Shown one piece after another: positions 1 through 9,029 of a stretch of 64,000 nt of DNA. Under the pieces are notes generated by a model. That model worked only from the letters and a program-made list of their open reading frames with translations. It was not told the DNA's origin and did no database searches. Position numbers and translations under genes: made by a program. Each line of letters starts with the position of its first letter. Position 1 is the stretch's first letter. The stretch is taken from the NCBI RefSeq assembly GCF_002096335.1, contig NZ_NCUW01000030.1:620001-684000 (forward strand), in the 5' to 3' direction. This DNA is from Streptococcus oralis subsp. dentisani (GTDB taxonomy: Bacteria > Bacillota > Bacilli > Lactobacillales > Streptococcaceae).

Positions 1-971
1 TGTAGAAGAGCGGCGGTCCGTCCTTCCTCAAACATATCAAGATTGTTATTGGAAGCGACCGAGTCAGTCGCAATTCCGACTGCTACTCCTGCTTTTTGGA
101 GTTGGATGATTGGAGCAATCCCTGAAGCTAGTTTGAGATTACTGATAGGATTGTGGGCGATAGCCACTTGAGAGGTTGATAAACGTTCAATTTCTCGCTC
201 GTTTAATTCGACCCCGTGAGCAAAGACAGACGGATGCTCTAAGTAACCCAGTTCTTCTAGAAAGGCGAGAGGGCGTTTGCCGTATCGTTTCAGGATAATG
301 CCTGACTCCTCCTTGGTCTCCGCCACATGGATATGGAGAGGAATATTTAGCTCTTTTGCCATTTCTAAGCTCGCTTCCAGCAAGTCTTGATTACAACTGT
401 ATGGAGAGTGAGGAGCTACCATAACCTTGAAATTTGGATTTTCATATTCTAAGATTTCCTCGATAATGGCACGTGTTTTACTCATAGTCTCAGAAGTCGT
501 TTCTGCCTCTGAGGAAAAGAGGGTCGGTGAGAAATAACAACGCATCTTGGAAGCTTTCACTGCCTGATAAATTCGCTCCATATCCACACCATTGGGATTA
601 TACATATCGTTGAAGCTTGTTGTTCCTGACTGGAGCATCTCTGTCAGAGCCTGCTTGACCGCTTTTGTAGTCATGTCCGGCGTAAAACCTGCTTCTGCTG
701 GCCAGATATAGTCATTAAGCCATTCATGGAGATTGCTATCATCTTGGATCCCTCTCAATCCTGTCATAGCAGAATGGGTATGGCAATTGACCAAACCAGG
801 CATGATCCAAGCTCCTTGATAGTCTATAATCTGCTCAGCTTGATCTAAAATCTCTGGCTTCTCTTGACCGACATAGACGATTTGAGAATCCTTAACAGCC
901 AAAAGGCCATCCAAATAAACATGGAAATCTTGGTCACAGGTCACGATATTTACATACTGATAGACTTTCAT
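1..971 (-). CDS. TRZ/ATZ-family amidohydrolase (MtaD/SsnA-like deaminase), 3' end outside window
   Basis: Metal-dependent amidohydrolase, probably a cytosolic deaminase of 5-methylthioadenosine/S-adenosylhomocysteine-type or related substrates; the substrate is inferred from family only. My translation from the ATG at 971 starts MKVYQYVNIVTCDQ and shows the metal-binding HxH in PGLVNCHTHSAMTGLRG, then HVAET, AHGVEL and the ATDS motif near the window edge. About 323 codons are visible and the C-terminus lies beyond position 1. It reads away from a BOX element at about 1000-1095. The following ABC exporter is on the same strand but separated by that repeat and a terminator, so co-transcription is unlikely. 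Confidence 0.85.
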   Translation of the reverse strand, partial: MKVYQYVNIVTCDQDFHVYLDGLLAVKDSQIVYVGQEKPEILDQAEQIIDYQGAWIMPGLVNCHTHSAMTGLRGIQDDSNLHEWLNDYIWPAEAGFTPDMTTKAVKQALTEMLQSGTTSFNDMYNPNGVDMERIYQAVKASKMRCYFSPTLFSSEAETTSETMSKTRAIIEEILEYENPNFKVMVAPHSPYSCNQDLLEASLEMAKELNIPLHIHVAETKEESGIILKRYGKRPLAFLEELGYLEHPSVFAHGVELNEREIERLSTSQVAIAHNPISNLKLASGIAPIIQLQKAGVAVGIATDSVASNNNLDMFEEGRTAALL

Positions 972-999
972 ACTAGGCTCCTTTTCTAAAAGACAATTT

Positions 1000-1095
1000 A
1001 TACTAAATTCAAACCACGTCAGCTTCTCCTTGCCGTACTCAAGTACAGCCTGTAGTTAGCTTCCTAGTTTGCTCTTTGATTTTCATTGAGTATTA
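1000..1095. repeat. BOX element (A-C type, degenerate)
   Basis: Contains aaaccacgtcagcttctcc, the boundary tccttgccgtactcaag, and ttgctctttgattttcatt ending in gagtatta. It matches a second copy at 5688-5793 over most of its length. The central ccacgtcagcgtcgccttgccgta-type core corresponds to the site of the classical BOX-PCR primer for pneumococcus. There is room only for boxA and boxC, not boxB. The left end is more eroded than in the second copy. Confidence 0.8.
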
Positions 1096-1124
1096 CAGTG
1101 AATAATTTTTCTAGCTATTGTAAC

Positions 1125-1150
1125 AAAAAAGTCACCCGAAGGCAACTTTT
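1125..1150 (-). terminator. Rho-independent terminator of the ABC exporter operon
   Basis: Stem AAAGT-tg-CC with loop ttcg and return GG-tg-ACTTT, followed by a T-run when read on the minus strand. It sits about 35 nt after the stop of the downstream ABC gene. Confidence 0.7.
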
Positions 1151-1185
1151 AGTGTCATTAAGACTTTAAGATGGATAGGAATGGC

Positions 1186-2934
1186 TTATTCAGAGCTAAA
1201 AGCCGCAGCTTTTTGCATTTGGTAATACTTGCCCTTTCTGGCCATGAGATCCTGATGATTGCCATACTCCACGATGTCACCATCCACCAAGACTAGAATC
1301 AGATCCGCATCCTGAATGGTAGACAAGCGGTGGGCAATGATAAAGCTTGTTCGCCCCTTCATGAGTTTGGCAAAGGCGTCCTGGACCAGCACTTCTGTTC
1401 TCGTATCGATGGAAGAAGTCGCCTCGTCTAGGATGAGAATCTTGGGAATAGACAGAAAGACTCGGGCAATGGTTAAGAGCTGAGCCTGACCGACAGAGAG
1501 AGATTCACCTGCATTTTCCAGTTTGGTATCATAGCCTTGGGGTAACTGTTGGATGAAAAAGTCTGCATTGGCTACTTTTGCAGCAGTAATCACTTGCTCT
1601 CGACTGGCTTCAGGATTGCCAAAGGCAATATTATCATGAATGGTCCCTTGTTTGAGCCAGGTTTCCTGTAGCACCATGCCAAACTGCTGTCGCAGAGACG
1701 CACGAGTATAATCATAAATGGATCTTCCATCTAGCAAGATATCTCCCGAGTTAATGGGATAAAAACGCATGAGGAGATTGATGAGGGTTGATTTTCCAGC
1801 ACCTGTCGGACCAACAATAGCCACCTTGCTACCAGCTGGAATTTCAATAGACAAGTCCTTAATCAAGATCCTTTCAGGATTGTATCCAAAAGAGACATGT
1901 TTAAAGGAAATAGCCCCCTTCACTTGGTCACTGGTCAAGACTTCCTTACCTGTTTCAGCCACCTCAGGACTTTCTAAGACAGCATAGACACGCTCTGCGC
2001 AAGCAAGAGCACTTTGCAATTCGGCTAAAACAGAAGAAATATCGTTAAAGGGCTTGGTGTACTGCTGGACATAGTTCAAAAAAGTCACTAAACGCCCGAT
2101 GGTCAAGGTGGAACCCATCATGATACGATAAGCTCCTACCCCAGCTAGAAGGGCATAAATGAGCGCATTTACAAAGCGAGTCGAAGGATTGACAGTTGAA
2201 GAATAAAAGATGGCTGACTGAGAATAGCCTGAATAATTGTCATTAGCCTTACGCAGCCTTTGGATAAACTCTCCTTGAGCATTAAAAGACTGGATAATGG
2301 TCTGCTGGCTAAGTGATTCTTCAATCAACTGGGTCTGAATTCCCCTTGTCTCGGTTTGCTTTTGGAAGAGATAGTAGGATCTTTTGGCGATAAAGCGTGA
2401 AATTACCATAGACAGGGGCGTCAACAGCAAGACCAAGAAGGTCATGAGGAGGTGAATTTGGAGCATAGCTAGAATACTAACCAAAATCATCAAGACACCA
2501 ATGAAAAATTGGTTAAAAATCATGGTCAAGCCAGCTGCCAACTGTTCTATGTCCGTGGTTACACGACTAACCATCTCCCCACTGCCTTGCCGGTCCACAA
2601 AAGCAATCGGTAAATGATGGAGCTTATGGATGATCCGCTCTCGCAAGTCTTTGGTGTAAGAGAAGATTAGACGATTATAGAGGAGAGGATTGGCCCATTG
2701 AACTAGGGTATTTCCTATGACCACCAATACCATCTGAATAAAGATCTGCCAAAAAACTGGTGAAGAACCAGCCACTAGGACTTGGTCAATAACCTGCCCA
2801 ATCAAGATAGGTAGGTAAATAGATAAACCAACCTGAGCAATAGTTCCTAGAAAGGCTAGGAAAAGAAGGAAAGGATGGCTTGCAAGGTCTTTAGCCAAAC
2901 GTTTGAGCGTCTGGTTAGCAGTTTGTCGTCTCAT
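1186..2934 (-). CDS. ABC exporter half-transporter, subunit B (consensus-Walker B partner)
   Basis: Fused permease-ATPase of the multidrug/peptide exporter type, 582 aa. An N-terminal six-helix transmembrane domain (about residues 20-300) precedes an ATPase with Walker A GPTGAGKST, Walker B ILILDEATS (catalytic Glu present) and switch His in IIAHRLST. The signature is LSVGQ rather than LSGGQ, so it is degenerate. I chose the ATG at 2934 (MRRQTANQ) because AAAGGAGG lies just upstream; in-frame ATGs farther up fall inside the preceding gene. It directly follows the partner at 2936-4660 with no gap, so the two make one heterodimer. The pair resembles the SP_1357/SP_1358 loci of pneumococcus; the substrate is unknown. 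Confidence 0.9.
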   Translation of the reverse strand: MRRQTANQTLKRLAKDLASHPFLLFLAFLGTIAQVGLSIYLPILIGQVIDQVLVAGSSPVFWQIFIQMVLVVIGNTLVQWANPLLYNRLIFSYTKDLRERIIHKLHHLPIAFVDRQGSGEMVSRVTTDIEQLAAGLTMIFNQFFIGVLMILVSILAMLQIHLLMTFLVLLLTPLSMVISRFIAKRSYYLFQKQTETRGIQTQLIEESLSQQTIIQSFNAQGEFIQRLRKANDNYSGYSQSAIFYSSTVNPSTRFVNALIYALLAGVGAYRIMMGSTLTIGRLVTFLNYVQQYTKPFNDISSVLAELQSALACAERVYAVLESPEVAETGKEVLTSDQVKGAISFKHVSFGYNPERILIKDLSIEIPAGSKVAIVGPTGAGKSTLINLLMRFYPINSGDILLDGRSIYDYTRASLRQQFGMVLQETWLKQGTIHDNIAFGNPEASREQVITAAKVANADFFIQQLPQGYDTKLENAGESLSVGQAQLLTIARVFLSIPKILILDEATSSIDTRTEVLVQDAFAKLMKGRTSFIIAHRLSTIQDADLILVLVDGDIVEYGNHQDLMARKGKYYQMQKAAAFSSE

Positions 2935-2935
2935 A

Positions 2936-4660
2936 CTAGTCCTCCTTTCCATGTTGGGATACATTGATTTCACGATATACTTGACTAGTCTTCATCAAGT
3001 CCTCATGCTTGCCGACAGCTAGAAGCTCTCCTTTTTCCAAAAGGAGAATCTGGTCAGCCACCTGTAAAGTCGAGGTTCGTTGAGAAATCAAGATCAAGCT
3101 CGTGTTTGGTAAGTTCTCTCGGATAGCTTTCAAGAGCTTGGACTCGGTAATGGTGTCGAGGGCCGAGGTCGCATCATCTAGGATGAGAAATGGAGCTTGA
3201 CGCAAGACTGCTCGGGCGATAGACAGCCTTTGTTTTTGTCCACCTGAGAAATTTCGCCCTCCTGCCTCAACTAGGGCATCCAAGAGTCCTTCCTTTTCAC
3301 TGACAAAATCCTTTGCTTGCGCAATTTCCAAGGCCTGCCAGAGTTCTTGATCAGTTACTTCTTGATCTAAACCTAGAGTCAAGTTGGAACGAACGTTTCC
3401 CTTAAAGAGTTCGACTTTTTGGGGCACATAAGCAATCCAAGATCTCCACTCCTCTAAACTAAGAGGACTACGTCCATCTCGATAAAGGTCAATGCTTCCC
3501 TTATCTGCTGGATAAAGACCAAGTAAGACTTGCACTAAGCTTGATTTACCAGAACCTGTTCCCCCAATGATTCCAAGGATTTGCCCTTGCTTCATATCAA
3601 AGGAAATGTCTCTTAGAGAAGGCTGAGCCGCATCAGGATAGGTAAAGGTTAATTCTTGGACTTGTAAAACCTGATTACTGGCAACCCGCTTTTGTTCCAA
3701 CTCTGAATGGATGTCTTCTGGATTTTCGGCAAAGACTTCCTCGATTCGCTTAGCTGAGATATAGGACTGGTTGAGGGAATTTATCAGCATGGCGAGCTTA
3801 ACCAATTCCACCAAGATCTGCAAGAGATAGTTGATGAGGGCAATCAGGGCACCTTGACTGAATAAACCTCCTTGAATTGAAATATATCCCTGCCAGATGA
3901 TGACGAGAAGAGTTCCATTAACAATCAGATAAGTCAGAGGGGTTAACAAACTAGACCAGAAACCCGTCTTTTCTTGTAAACTGGCATAGACTTGGTTAAG
4001 GGTTTGAAAAATCCGTAACTCTCGTTTTTCTTGCCCAAATGCACGAATGACCCGCATCCCTTGTAATTGCTGGCGCGTTTCCTGAACCAGTTGGTCCGTT
4101 TTCTTTATGAGACTGCTGTAGAGAGGATTGACCAGTCGAGAGAGCCCTACAATGACAATGGTCAAAATGACAACCATGACCAAAAACCAGAAAGTCAGCT
4201 CAGCTGAGATGCGATAGGCCATAAAAATGGCACCAAAAACGATAATAGGCGCTCGCAAAAAGAGACGCAGGAATTGATTGATACCAGTCTGAATCTGGTA
4301 GGTGTCCGAGGTCAAGCGGGTCACCAAGCTAGAAGTTGTCAAACGGTCTCTGCTTTCCTTTGGTAAAGAAAGAATATGACGATAGAGGTCGTCTGTCAGT
4401 TCTTTGGCAAAACCTACCGCTGCCTTGGCTGAATAAAATTGAGCTATCAAGGCTACGAAAACACCAATCACTGCAAAGATAAGGAGCAGGCCAATCTGCA
4501 TCCAGAGGTGCCCTTGATCTCTCTGAGGCAAGGAGTGGTCAACAATTCCAGCAATCACCATGGGAACCAAAAGCTCAAACACAGCTTCGAGTAACTTGAA
4601 TAAGGGGGCTAAAATGGATTCTTTGATATAGGGTCTGAAGTAAGATAATAAGTGTTTCAT
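2936..4660 (-). CDS. ABC exporter half-transporter, subunit A (degenerate catalytic site)
   Basis: Fused permease-ATPase, 574 aa, first gene of the two-gene exporter operon. The membrane domain spans about residues 15-300. The ATPase has Walker A GGTGSGKSS and a normal signature FSGGQ. Its Walker B reads FLILDDATS, with Asp in place of the catalytic Glu, and the switch His is replaced by Gln (LISQRTST). This is the usual make-up of heterodimeric exporters with one hydrolytically impaired nucleotide site. The start at 4660 has a GAAGGG Shine-Dalgarno. Transported substrate cannot be told from sequence; drugs, peptides or lipids are all possible. Confidence 0.9.
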   Translation of the reverse strand: MKHLLSYFRPYIKESILAPLFKLLEAVFELLVPMVIAGIVDHSLPQRDQGHLWMQIGLLLIFAVIGVFVALIAQFYSAKAAVGFAKELTDDLYRHILSLPKESRDRLTTSSLVTRLTSDTYQIQTGINQFLRLFLRAPIIVFGAIFMAYRISAELTFWFLVMVVILTIVIVGLSRLVNPLYSSLIKKTDQLVQETRQQLQGMRVIRAFGQEKRELRIFQTLNQVYASLQEKTGFWSSLLTPLTYLIVNGTLLVIIWQGYISIQGGLFSQGALIALINYLLQILVELVKLAMLINSLNQSYISAKRIEEVFAENPEDIHSELEQKRVASNQVLQVQELTFTYPDAAQPSLRDISFDMKQGQILGIIGGTGSGKSSLVQVLLGLYPADKGSIDLYRDGRSPLSLEEWRSWIAYVPQKVELFKGNVRSNLTLGLDQEVTDQELWQALEIAQAKDFVSEKEGLLDALVEAGGRNFSGGQKQRLSIARAVLRQAPFLILDDATSALDTITESKLLKAIRENLPNTSLILISQRTSTLQVADQILLLEKGELLAVGKHEDLMKTSQVYREINVSQHGKED

Positions 4661-4719
4661 AAATCCCTTCTATTCTTATTCTGGAAATGAAGAAAGTGGA
4701 AATGCCCACCCTCTCTGTT

Positions 4720-5658
4720 TTATTTGTTTAAGTAAGGCAATAAATAGCCATATCCTGCTTCTTCTATATCATCCTTGGCTACAAAACGCAAGGATGCAGA
4801 ATTGATACAGTAACGGAGACCACCTAACTCCTGCGGCCCATCTGTAAAAACATGACCCAAGTGAGCATTGCCTGACCGAGAACGAACCTCGATTCGCTCC
4901 ATACCATGGCTCATATCCTTGTAATAATGAATCAATTCCTTAGAAATCGGACGGCTAAAACTTGGCCAACCACATCCTGAGGCAAACTTATCCTTGGCAA
5001 AAAAGAGTGGCTCACCAGTTGTAATGTCTACATAAATTCCTTCTTCAAAGGTTTGGTCATAGGCGTTGGTAAATGGAGCCTCTGTAGCAGCTTCTTGGGT
5101 AACACGATAGGACTCTTCTGACAAACTTTGCCTTAATACTTCTTGACTAGGTTTTTCATAGTTAGAGGCATCAATCAATGGCTTCTCAGCATCAGTCACA
5201 TCGATATGACAGTAACCAGAAGGATTCTTCTTAAGATAGTCTTGGTGGTAATCTTCAGCCAGAATGTAGTGGCGTAGTTTCTCCACTTCTACTGCAATCT
5301 TTCGACCAAGCATGCGCTCCTGCTTCTGCACCACAGTGTAGATAGCAGGCAAGTCTGTTTCATCTTGGTAATATATCCCAGTTCGATATTGGCGACCGCG
5401 GTCATTCCCTTGCTGGTTGATAGACAAAGGATCGATGACTCGGAAATAATAGAGCAAAATCTCTCTGAGTGACACTGCCTTCTCATCGTAAATCACTTGA
5501 ACCGTTTCTGCATGATCTGTTTCCTTGAGCAGCTGGTAATTAGTCGTTTCGACCTGCCCATTAGCGTAGCCGACACTGGTTGCCAGCACTCCAGAAATTC
5601 GGGAAAAATACTCCTCTAAGCCCCAAAAACAACCACCTGCTAGATAAATTTCTGCCAT
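4720..5658 (-). CDS. msrAB: Bifunctional peptide methionine sulfoxide reductase MsrA/MsrB
   Basis: Repairs oxidised methionine. The N-terminal MsrA domain (about 1-155) carries the catalytic GGCFWG and reduces the S-epimer. The C-terminal MsrB domain (about 170-312) carries CGWPSF and the catalytic [11 protein letters not shown] and reduces the R-epimer. The CxxC pair that binds zinc in many MsrB proteins is absent: the position reads [11 protein letters not shown]. No signal peptide or membrane anchor is seen, so it is a cytosolic type, 312 aa, the usual size for the streptococcal fusion. It stands alone between the exporter and a BOX element. Confidence 0.93.
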   Translation of the reverse strand: MAEIYLAGGCFWGLEEYFSRISGVLATSVGYANGQVETTNYQLLKETDHAETVQVIYDEKAVSLREILLYYFRVIDPLSINQQGNDRGRQYRTGIYYQDETDLPAIYTVVQKQERMLGRKIAVEVEKLRHYILAEDYHQDYLKKNPSGYCHIDVTDAEKPLIDASNYEKPSQEVLRQSLSEESYRVTQEAATEAPFTNAYDQTFEEGIYVDITTGEPLFFAKDKFASGCGWPSFSRPISKELIHYYKDMSHGMERIEVRSRSGNAHLGHVFTDGPQELGGLRYCINSASLRFVAKDDIEEAGYGYLLPYLNK

Positions 5659-5687
5659 CTTCTTTCTCCTTTATCAAGTTTTTAACT

Positions 5688-5793
5688 AATACTCTTCGAA
5701 AATCTCTTCAAACCACGTCAGCGTCGCCTTACCGTACTCAAGTACAGCCTGCGGCTAGCCTCCTAGTTTGCTCTTTGATTTTCATTTAGTATA
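5688..5793. repeat. BOX element (A-C type)
   Basis: Well-conserved copy with ends aatactcttcg and tttagtata, internal aaaccacgtcagcgtcgcc, and ttgctctttgattttcat. About 106 bp, fitting boxA plus boxC with no boxB. It lies just upstream of msrAB on the far side of the thrB terminator. It pairs with the copy at 1000-1095, so the exporter-msrAB block is flanked by two BOX copies. Confidence 0.88.
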
Positions 5794-5803
5794 AACTTCT
5801 TTT

Positions 5804-5852
5804 CAAAAAAAGGATAGGAAGTCCTCTGGTCGAGAATTTCCCCATCCTATCT
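5804..5852 (-). terminator. Terminator of hom-thrB
   Basis: Inverted repeat GATAGG / CCTATC with an inner GGAA / TTCC arm, followed on the minus strand by seven T residues. Located right after the thrB stop. Confidence 0.7.
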
Positions 5853-5860
5853 TCTATTCT

Positions 5861-6730
5861 TTATTTTTCTTCGACACGGACACCTTGGGTATCAACTTTC
5901 AAGTCATGAAGTTTTCCTTTGAAGGGTTGCTTTTCCAATTCAGCTTTAATCGTGGGCATCTTGTCATGAGAAGCCAAGACCATAACTGTCGGTCCAGCTC
6001 CAGAGAGATAGGTTGCATAGGCACCATTTTCTTTGGCTACTTGCTTAATCGTCGCAAATTCTCTCACCAAATCCTGACGATAGCGTTCGTGGAAGAGGTC
6101 TCCCTCAATCGCTTGGCCAGCAGTCACCATGTCTCCTGCCAACAAAGCTGCAACAGCAACGTTGGCAATCGAACTTGCCGCAACAGCTTCCTTGTAGGAT
6201 AACTTTTTAGGCAAGACACCGCGGCTGTCTCGGGTACGCAATTCATAGTTTGGAATGTAGGCTAGGAAATCACACTCTGGGAAGTCTGCTACAATTGCTG
6301 AAACTTGCCCTTCAACAGAACTCGCAACAACGAGATTTCCATAGATAGCTGGTGCCACATTGTCAGGATGCCCTTCAATCTTGGTCGCCAGCTGCAATTT
6401 TTCATGGTCAGATAAGTTGAGCTTGCCCAGTTGATTAGCTAGTTCAATCCCAGCAACGATAACCGAGCTAGAAGAACCCAAGCCACGCGCCAAGGGAACA
6501 TCACTGGTCATTTTCAAACGTCTTGGTTGCAAGTCAGGCGCAATTTGTAAAGCAATCTTGAGTAAAAGGTTGCGCTCATCGTGGGGAATCCATTTGCCAA
6601 TCTGATGTTCAATCAACCACTCATCTCGTTCTTCACAGACTTCAATTTGAAGATACTTGGTAACAGCTACACCAACCGAGTCAAAACCTGGCCCGATATT
6701 GGCGCTGGTTGCAGGTACAATAATCTTCAT
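5861..6730 (-). CDS. thrB: Homoserine kinase
   Basis: GHMP-family kinase, 289 aa, phosphorylating L-homoserine for threonine synthesis. The N-terminus [17 protein letters not shown] is the family signature and the ATP loop is ARGLGSSSS at about residues 82-90. The C-terminal motif LSGAGPTVM completes the GHMP fold. It begins 1 nt after the hom stop codon and is followed by a terminator and a BOX element, so hom-thrB is a two-gene operon. Threonine synthase is not in the window. Confidence 0.96.
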   Translation of the reverse strand: MKIIVPATSANIGPGFDSVGVAVTKYLQIEVCEERDEWLIEHQIGKWIPHDERNLLLKIALQIAPDLQPRRLKMTSDVPLARGLGSSSSVIVAGIELANQLGKLNLSDHEKLQLATKIEGHPDNVAPAIYGNLVVASSVEGQVSAIVADFPECDFLAYIPNYELRTRDSRGVLPKKLSYKEAVAASSIANVAVAALLAGDMVTAGQAIEGDLFHERYRQDLVREFATIKQVAKENGAYATYLSGAGPTVMVLASHDKMPTIKAELEKQPFKGKLHDLKVDTQGVRVEEK

Positions 6731-6731
6731 C

Positions 6732-8018
6732 TTATTCTCCTAGCACCTTGAAGCTATTCAAGAGGTCAAATTCTGATACCTTGGTCAACTCAGCTGAAAC
6801 CTTCTCAAGTTGCGCTTTATTGATCTTATGTGTAATGATGACCACACGCGCCTTGTCCCCCTCTTTTCCGTCTTGAAGGATTTGCTTGAAGGAAATATCT
6901 TGAGCATTGAAGATTTCAGCAAGTTTCAAGACCTGACCTTTTGAGTCAGGAGCCAAGATTGAGAAGTAGTAATTTGCTTTGACATCCTCAGGCTTGGCCA
7001 AGACCAAGTCACGGCTATATTCGTTGAAGTCTTTACCGATGGTACCATCATTCAAGCGACGAACGATACGGACAATATCCGCTACAACACTTGTTGCAGT
7101 TGGTTTTTGACCAGCACCTGGTCCGTAGTACATAGACTCGCCAATACCGATAGATTCTACAAAGACGGCGTTCATCACGCCATTCACGCTGGCAAGTGGG
7201 TGTGCTTTAGGCAGGAAGGTTGGAGTCACTTCTGCGGCAATACCTGAAGGAGTTTCTTCAATAGAACCAACCAATTTCACAACATAACCAAGGTCTTGGG
7301 CTACAGCCACATCTTCTGGTGTGATATTGCGGATCCCCTTGTGGGCTACATCGTCAAAAGCAACCTTCATCCCAAAGGCAAATTGGCTCAAAATGACCAT
7401 CTTGTAGGCTGCATCAATCCCGTCTACGTCATTTGTCGGGTCGCTTTCTGCAAATCCTAGGCGTTGCGCTTCAGCCAGAGCATCATCGTAGGACCAGCCT
7501 TCTTCGACCATCTTGGTCATCATAAAGTTAGAAGTTCCGTTAACCACACCAAGGACACGAGTGATTTTGTCAGAAGCCAGCGAATTTGCCAACGTACGAA
7601 GAATTGGAATTCCACCAGCTACTGCTGCTTCGTAGTAGAGTGCTACCTTGTTAGCTTTAGCGATTTCTAACAATTCTGCACCATGGACAGCCAAAAGGTC
7701 CTTGTTAGCAGTAACAACGTGTTTTCCAGCTTTCAGGGCACGAGTGATAAAGGTCTTAGCAGGTTCGATACGCCCCATCAATTCCACTACAATCGTAATG
7801 TCCTGATCTGATAAAATATCATCTACATTGGTTACAAAGTTAAAGTCATTCCCTGCAGCAAGCAAGCGATTCTTTTCATCTTCATCCTTGATCAATACCT
7901 TGGCTACTTCAATCTCTGAATGAGCTGATTGGAAGATTTTTTCTCCATTTTCCTTTAGGAGGAATGGCACGCCACTTGCAACGGTACCAAATCCAAGTAA
8001 AGCAATTTTAACTGTCAT
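6732..8018 (-). CDS. hom: Homoserine dehydrogenase
   Basis: NAD(P)-dependent reduction of aspartate semialdehyde to homoserine, the branch point to threonine and methionine. 428 aa. The N-terminal Rossmann motif is [10 protein letters not shown]. The catalytic domain has [10 protein letters not shown] and the GTSNFM motif near residue 160. A C-terminal ACT domain (about 350-428) suggests allosteric control by an end product. First gene of the hom-thrB operon, with an extended -10 promoter about 30 nt upstream. Confidence 0.96.
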   Translation of the reverse strand: MTVKIALLGFGTVASGVPFLLKENGEKIFQSAHSEIEVAKVLIKDEDEKNRLLAAGNDFNFVTNVDDILSDQDITIVVELMGRIEPAKTFITRALKAGKHVVTANKDLLAVHGAELLEIAKANKVALYYEAAVAGGIPILRTLANSLASDKITRVLGVVNGTSNFMMTKMVEEGWSYDDALAEAQRLGFAESDPTNDVDGIDAAYKMVILSQFAFGMKVAFDDVAHKGIRNITPEDVAVAQDLGYVVKLVGSIEETPSGIAAEVTPTFLPKAHPLASVNGVMNAVFVESIGIGESMYYGPGAGQKPTATSVVADIVRIVRRLNDGTIGKDFNEYSRDLVLAKPEDVKANYYFSILAPDSKGQVLKLAEIFNAQDISFKQILQDGKEGDKARVVIITHKINKAQLEKVSAELTKVSEFDLLNSFKVLGE

Positions 8019-8049
8019 GTTTGTCTCCTAGAAATTTTCTGATATAGCC

Positions 8050-8055
8050 ATTATA
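8050..8055 (-). promoter_or_regulatory. Promoter -10 of hom-thrB
   Basis: Minus strand reads TGTTATAAT, an extended -10 box about 31 nt before the hom start. No good -35 is visible, which the TGn extension can compensate for. Confidence 0.55.
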
Positions 8056-8108
8056 ACAGAATTTTGCGAAAATTCCTAATATAGTAAATCACTATTTCAG
8101 TCTGGTAA

Positions 8109-8138
8109 AGAAAAGACGAATCCCATGATTCGTCTTTC
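8109..8138 (-). terminator. Terminator of mecA
   Basis: Perfect stem AAAGACGAAT / ATTCGTCTTT with loop cccatg. The minus strand continues into a T-rich tract. It lies downstream of mecA. Confidence 0.8.
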
Positions 8139-8166
8139 CTGATAAATGAAAATTGATTTCTAAAAA

Positions 8167-8907
8167 CTATGAATGAATTTTTTGCAGACCGATAACTGCA
8201 TCGTGGTTGATCAAGATTTGCCCATACTCTTGCAAGACTGAGCGACTGATGTCACTATCATCTGCAAATTCACGCATACGAGCCAAGAGCCAGGCTGGGT
8301 ATGGACTAGGATGATTTTCAATATCGACTAAAATTGTCAAATAATAGTGTCCGTTCATCTTGTAGAGTTCAGATGTTTCCATCTGGTAGTTAACCGTCTT
8401 TGCAAAAGCAACTAGGTCAGAAAGGCTTGCAAAACGCAAGATATAGTAGATATAAGGTTCCTTCTTGCTCTCAGTCTCCTTGTTCGCTTGCTCCAGTTCC
8501 TCTTCCTTAGCCTCGACTTGCTCTAGGGATTGAATAGCCTCAATATCATCCTTGGTCTTTTCTGCGATACTCTTTTCCAAGGTTTTGAGAAATTCATCTG
8601 GTGACATTTGGGCTAATTCTTCCATGTCAGGTAGATCCGCCAAATCTTCAAAATCTAGGTTTTGGTCAATCTTGGACTTGGTTACAAAGACGTCCACCTT
8701 ATCTGGTTTTGGCGTCACACGGAAACTCAGCATGCCACTATCCAAGAAATTGTCTGGCATCTCTAATTCATCTAAAATAGCATAGAAAAATTCTTCGGTT
8801 TTTTCCTGAGGAACGAGAAAATCTGCAATCTCCATTCCCCGATCCATCAAATCATCTAAAGTCATCGTGATTTTCAGTGTCGTATCACTAATTTGTTTCA
8901 TCTTCAT
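8167..8907 (-). CDS. mecA: Adaptor protein MecA
   Basis: ClpC adaptor that delivers competence regulators for proteolysis, 246 aa. The N-terminal substrate-binding domain (MKMKQISDTTLKITMTLDDL) and C-terminal ClpC-binding domain (PYIYYILRF to DDSDISRSVLQEYG) are joined by an acidic linker at about 125-160. I placed the start at 8907 because a GAGG lies 9 nt upstream; an in-frame ATG at 8922 adds five residues but precedes that ribosome site. It is transcribed divergently from the flippase gene, and the two promoters share their -35 region. Confidence 0.94.
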   Translation of the reverse strand: MKMKQISDTTLKITMTLDDLMDRGMEIADFLVPQEKTEEFFYAILDELEMPDNFLDSGMLSFRVTPKPDKVDVFVTKSKIDQNLDFEDLADLPDMEELAQMSPDEFLKTLEKSIAEKTKDDIEAIQSLEQVEAKEEELEQANKETESKKEPYIYYILRFASLSDLVAFAKTVNYQMETSELYKMNGHYYLTILVDIENHPSPYPAWLLARMREFADDSDISRSVLQEYGQILINHDAVIGLQKIHS

Positions 8908-8937
8908 ATCTAGTAACCTCATACTTTCAGTCTATCT

Positions 8938-8966
8938 ATTATACTAGATTTTTACGATTTTATCAA
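8938..8966 (-). promoter_or_regulatory. Promoter of mecA
   Basis: TTGATA (8961-8966) and TATAAT (8938-8943) separated by 17 nt on the minus strand, giving a start near 8931. Confidence 0.7.
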
Positions 8967-8984
8967 AAGAATAAAGCTGGAATG

Positions 8985-8993
8985 TGATATAAT
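8985..8993 (+). promoter_or_regulatory. Extended -10 promoter of the flippase gene
   Basis: TGATATAAT on the plus strand, about 37 nt before the ATG. Its -35 region (about 8965-8970) overlaps the mecA -35, so the divergent promoters are back to back. Confidence 0.6.
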
Positions 8994-9029
8994 ACTAGAG
9001 ATGATTTTAGATTTAAGAAAGAAAGTTCA

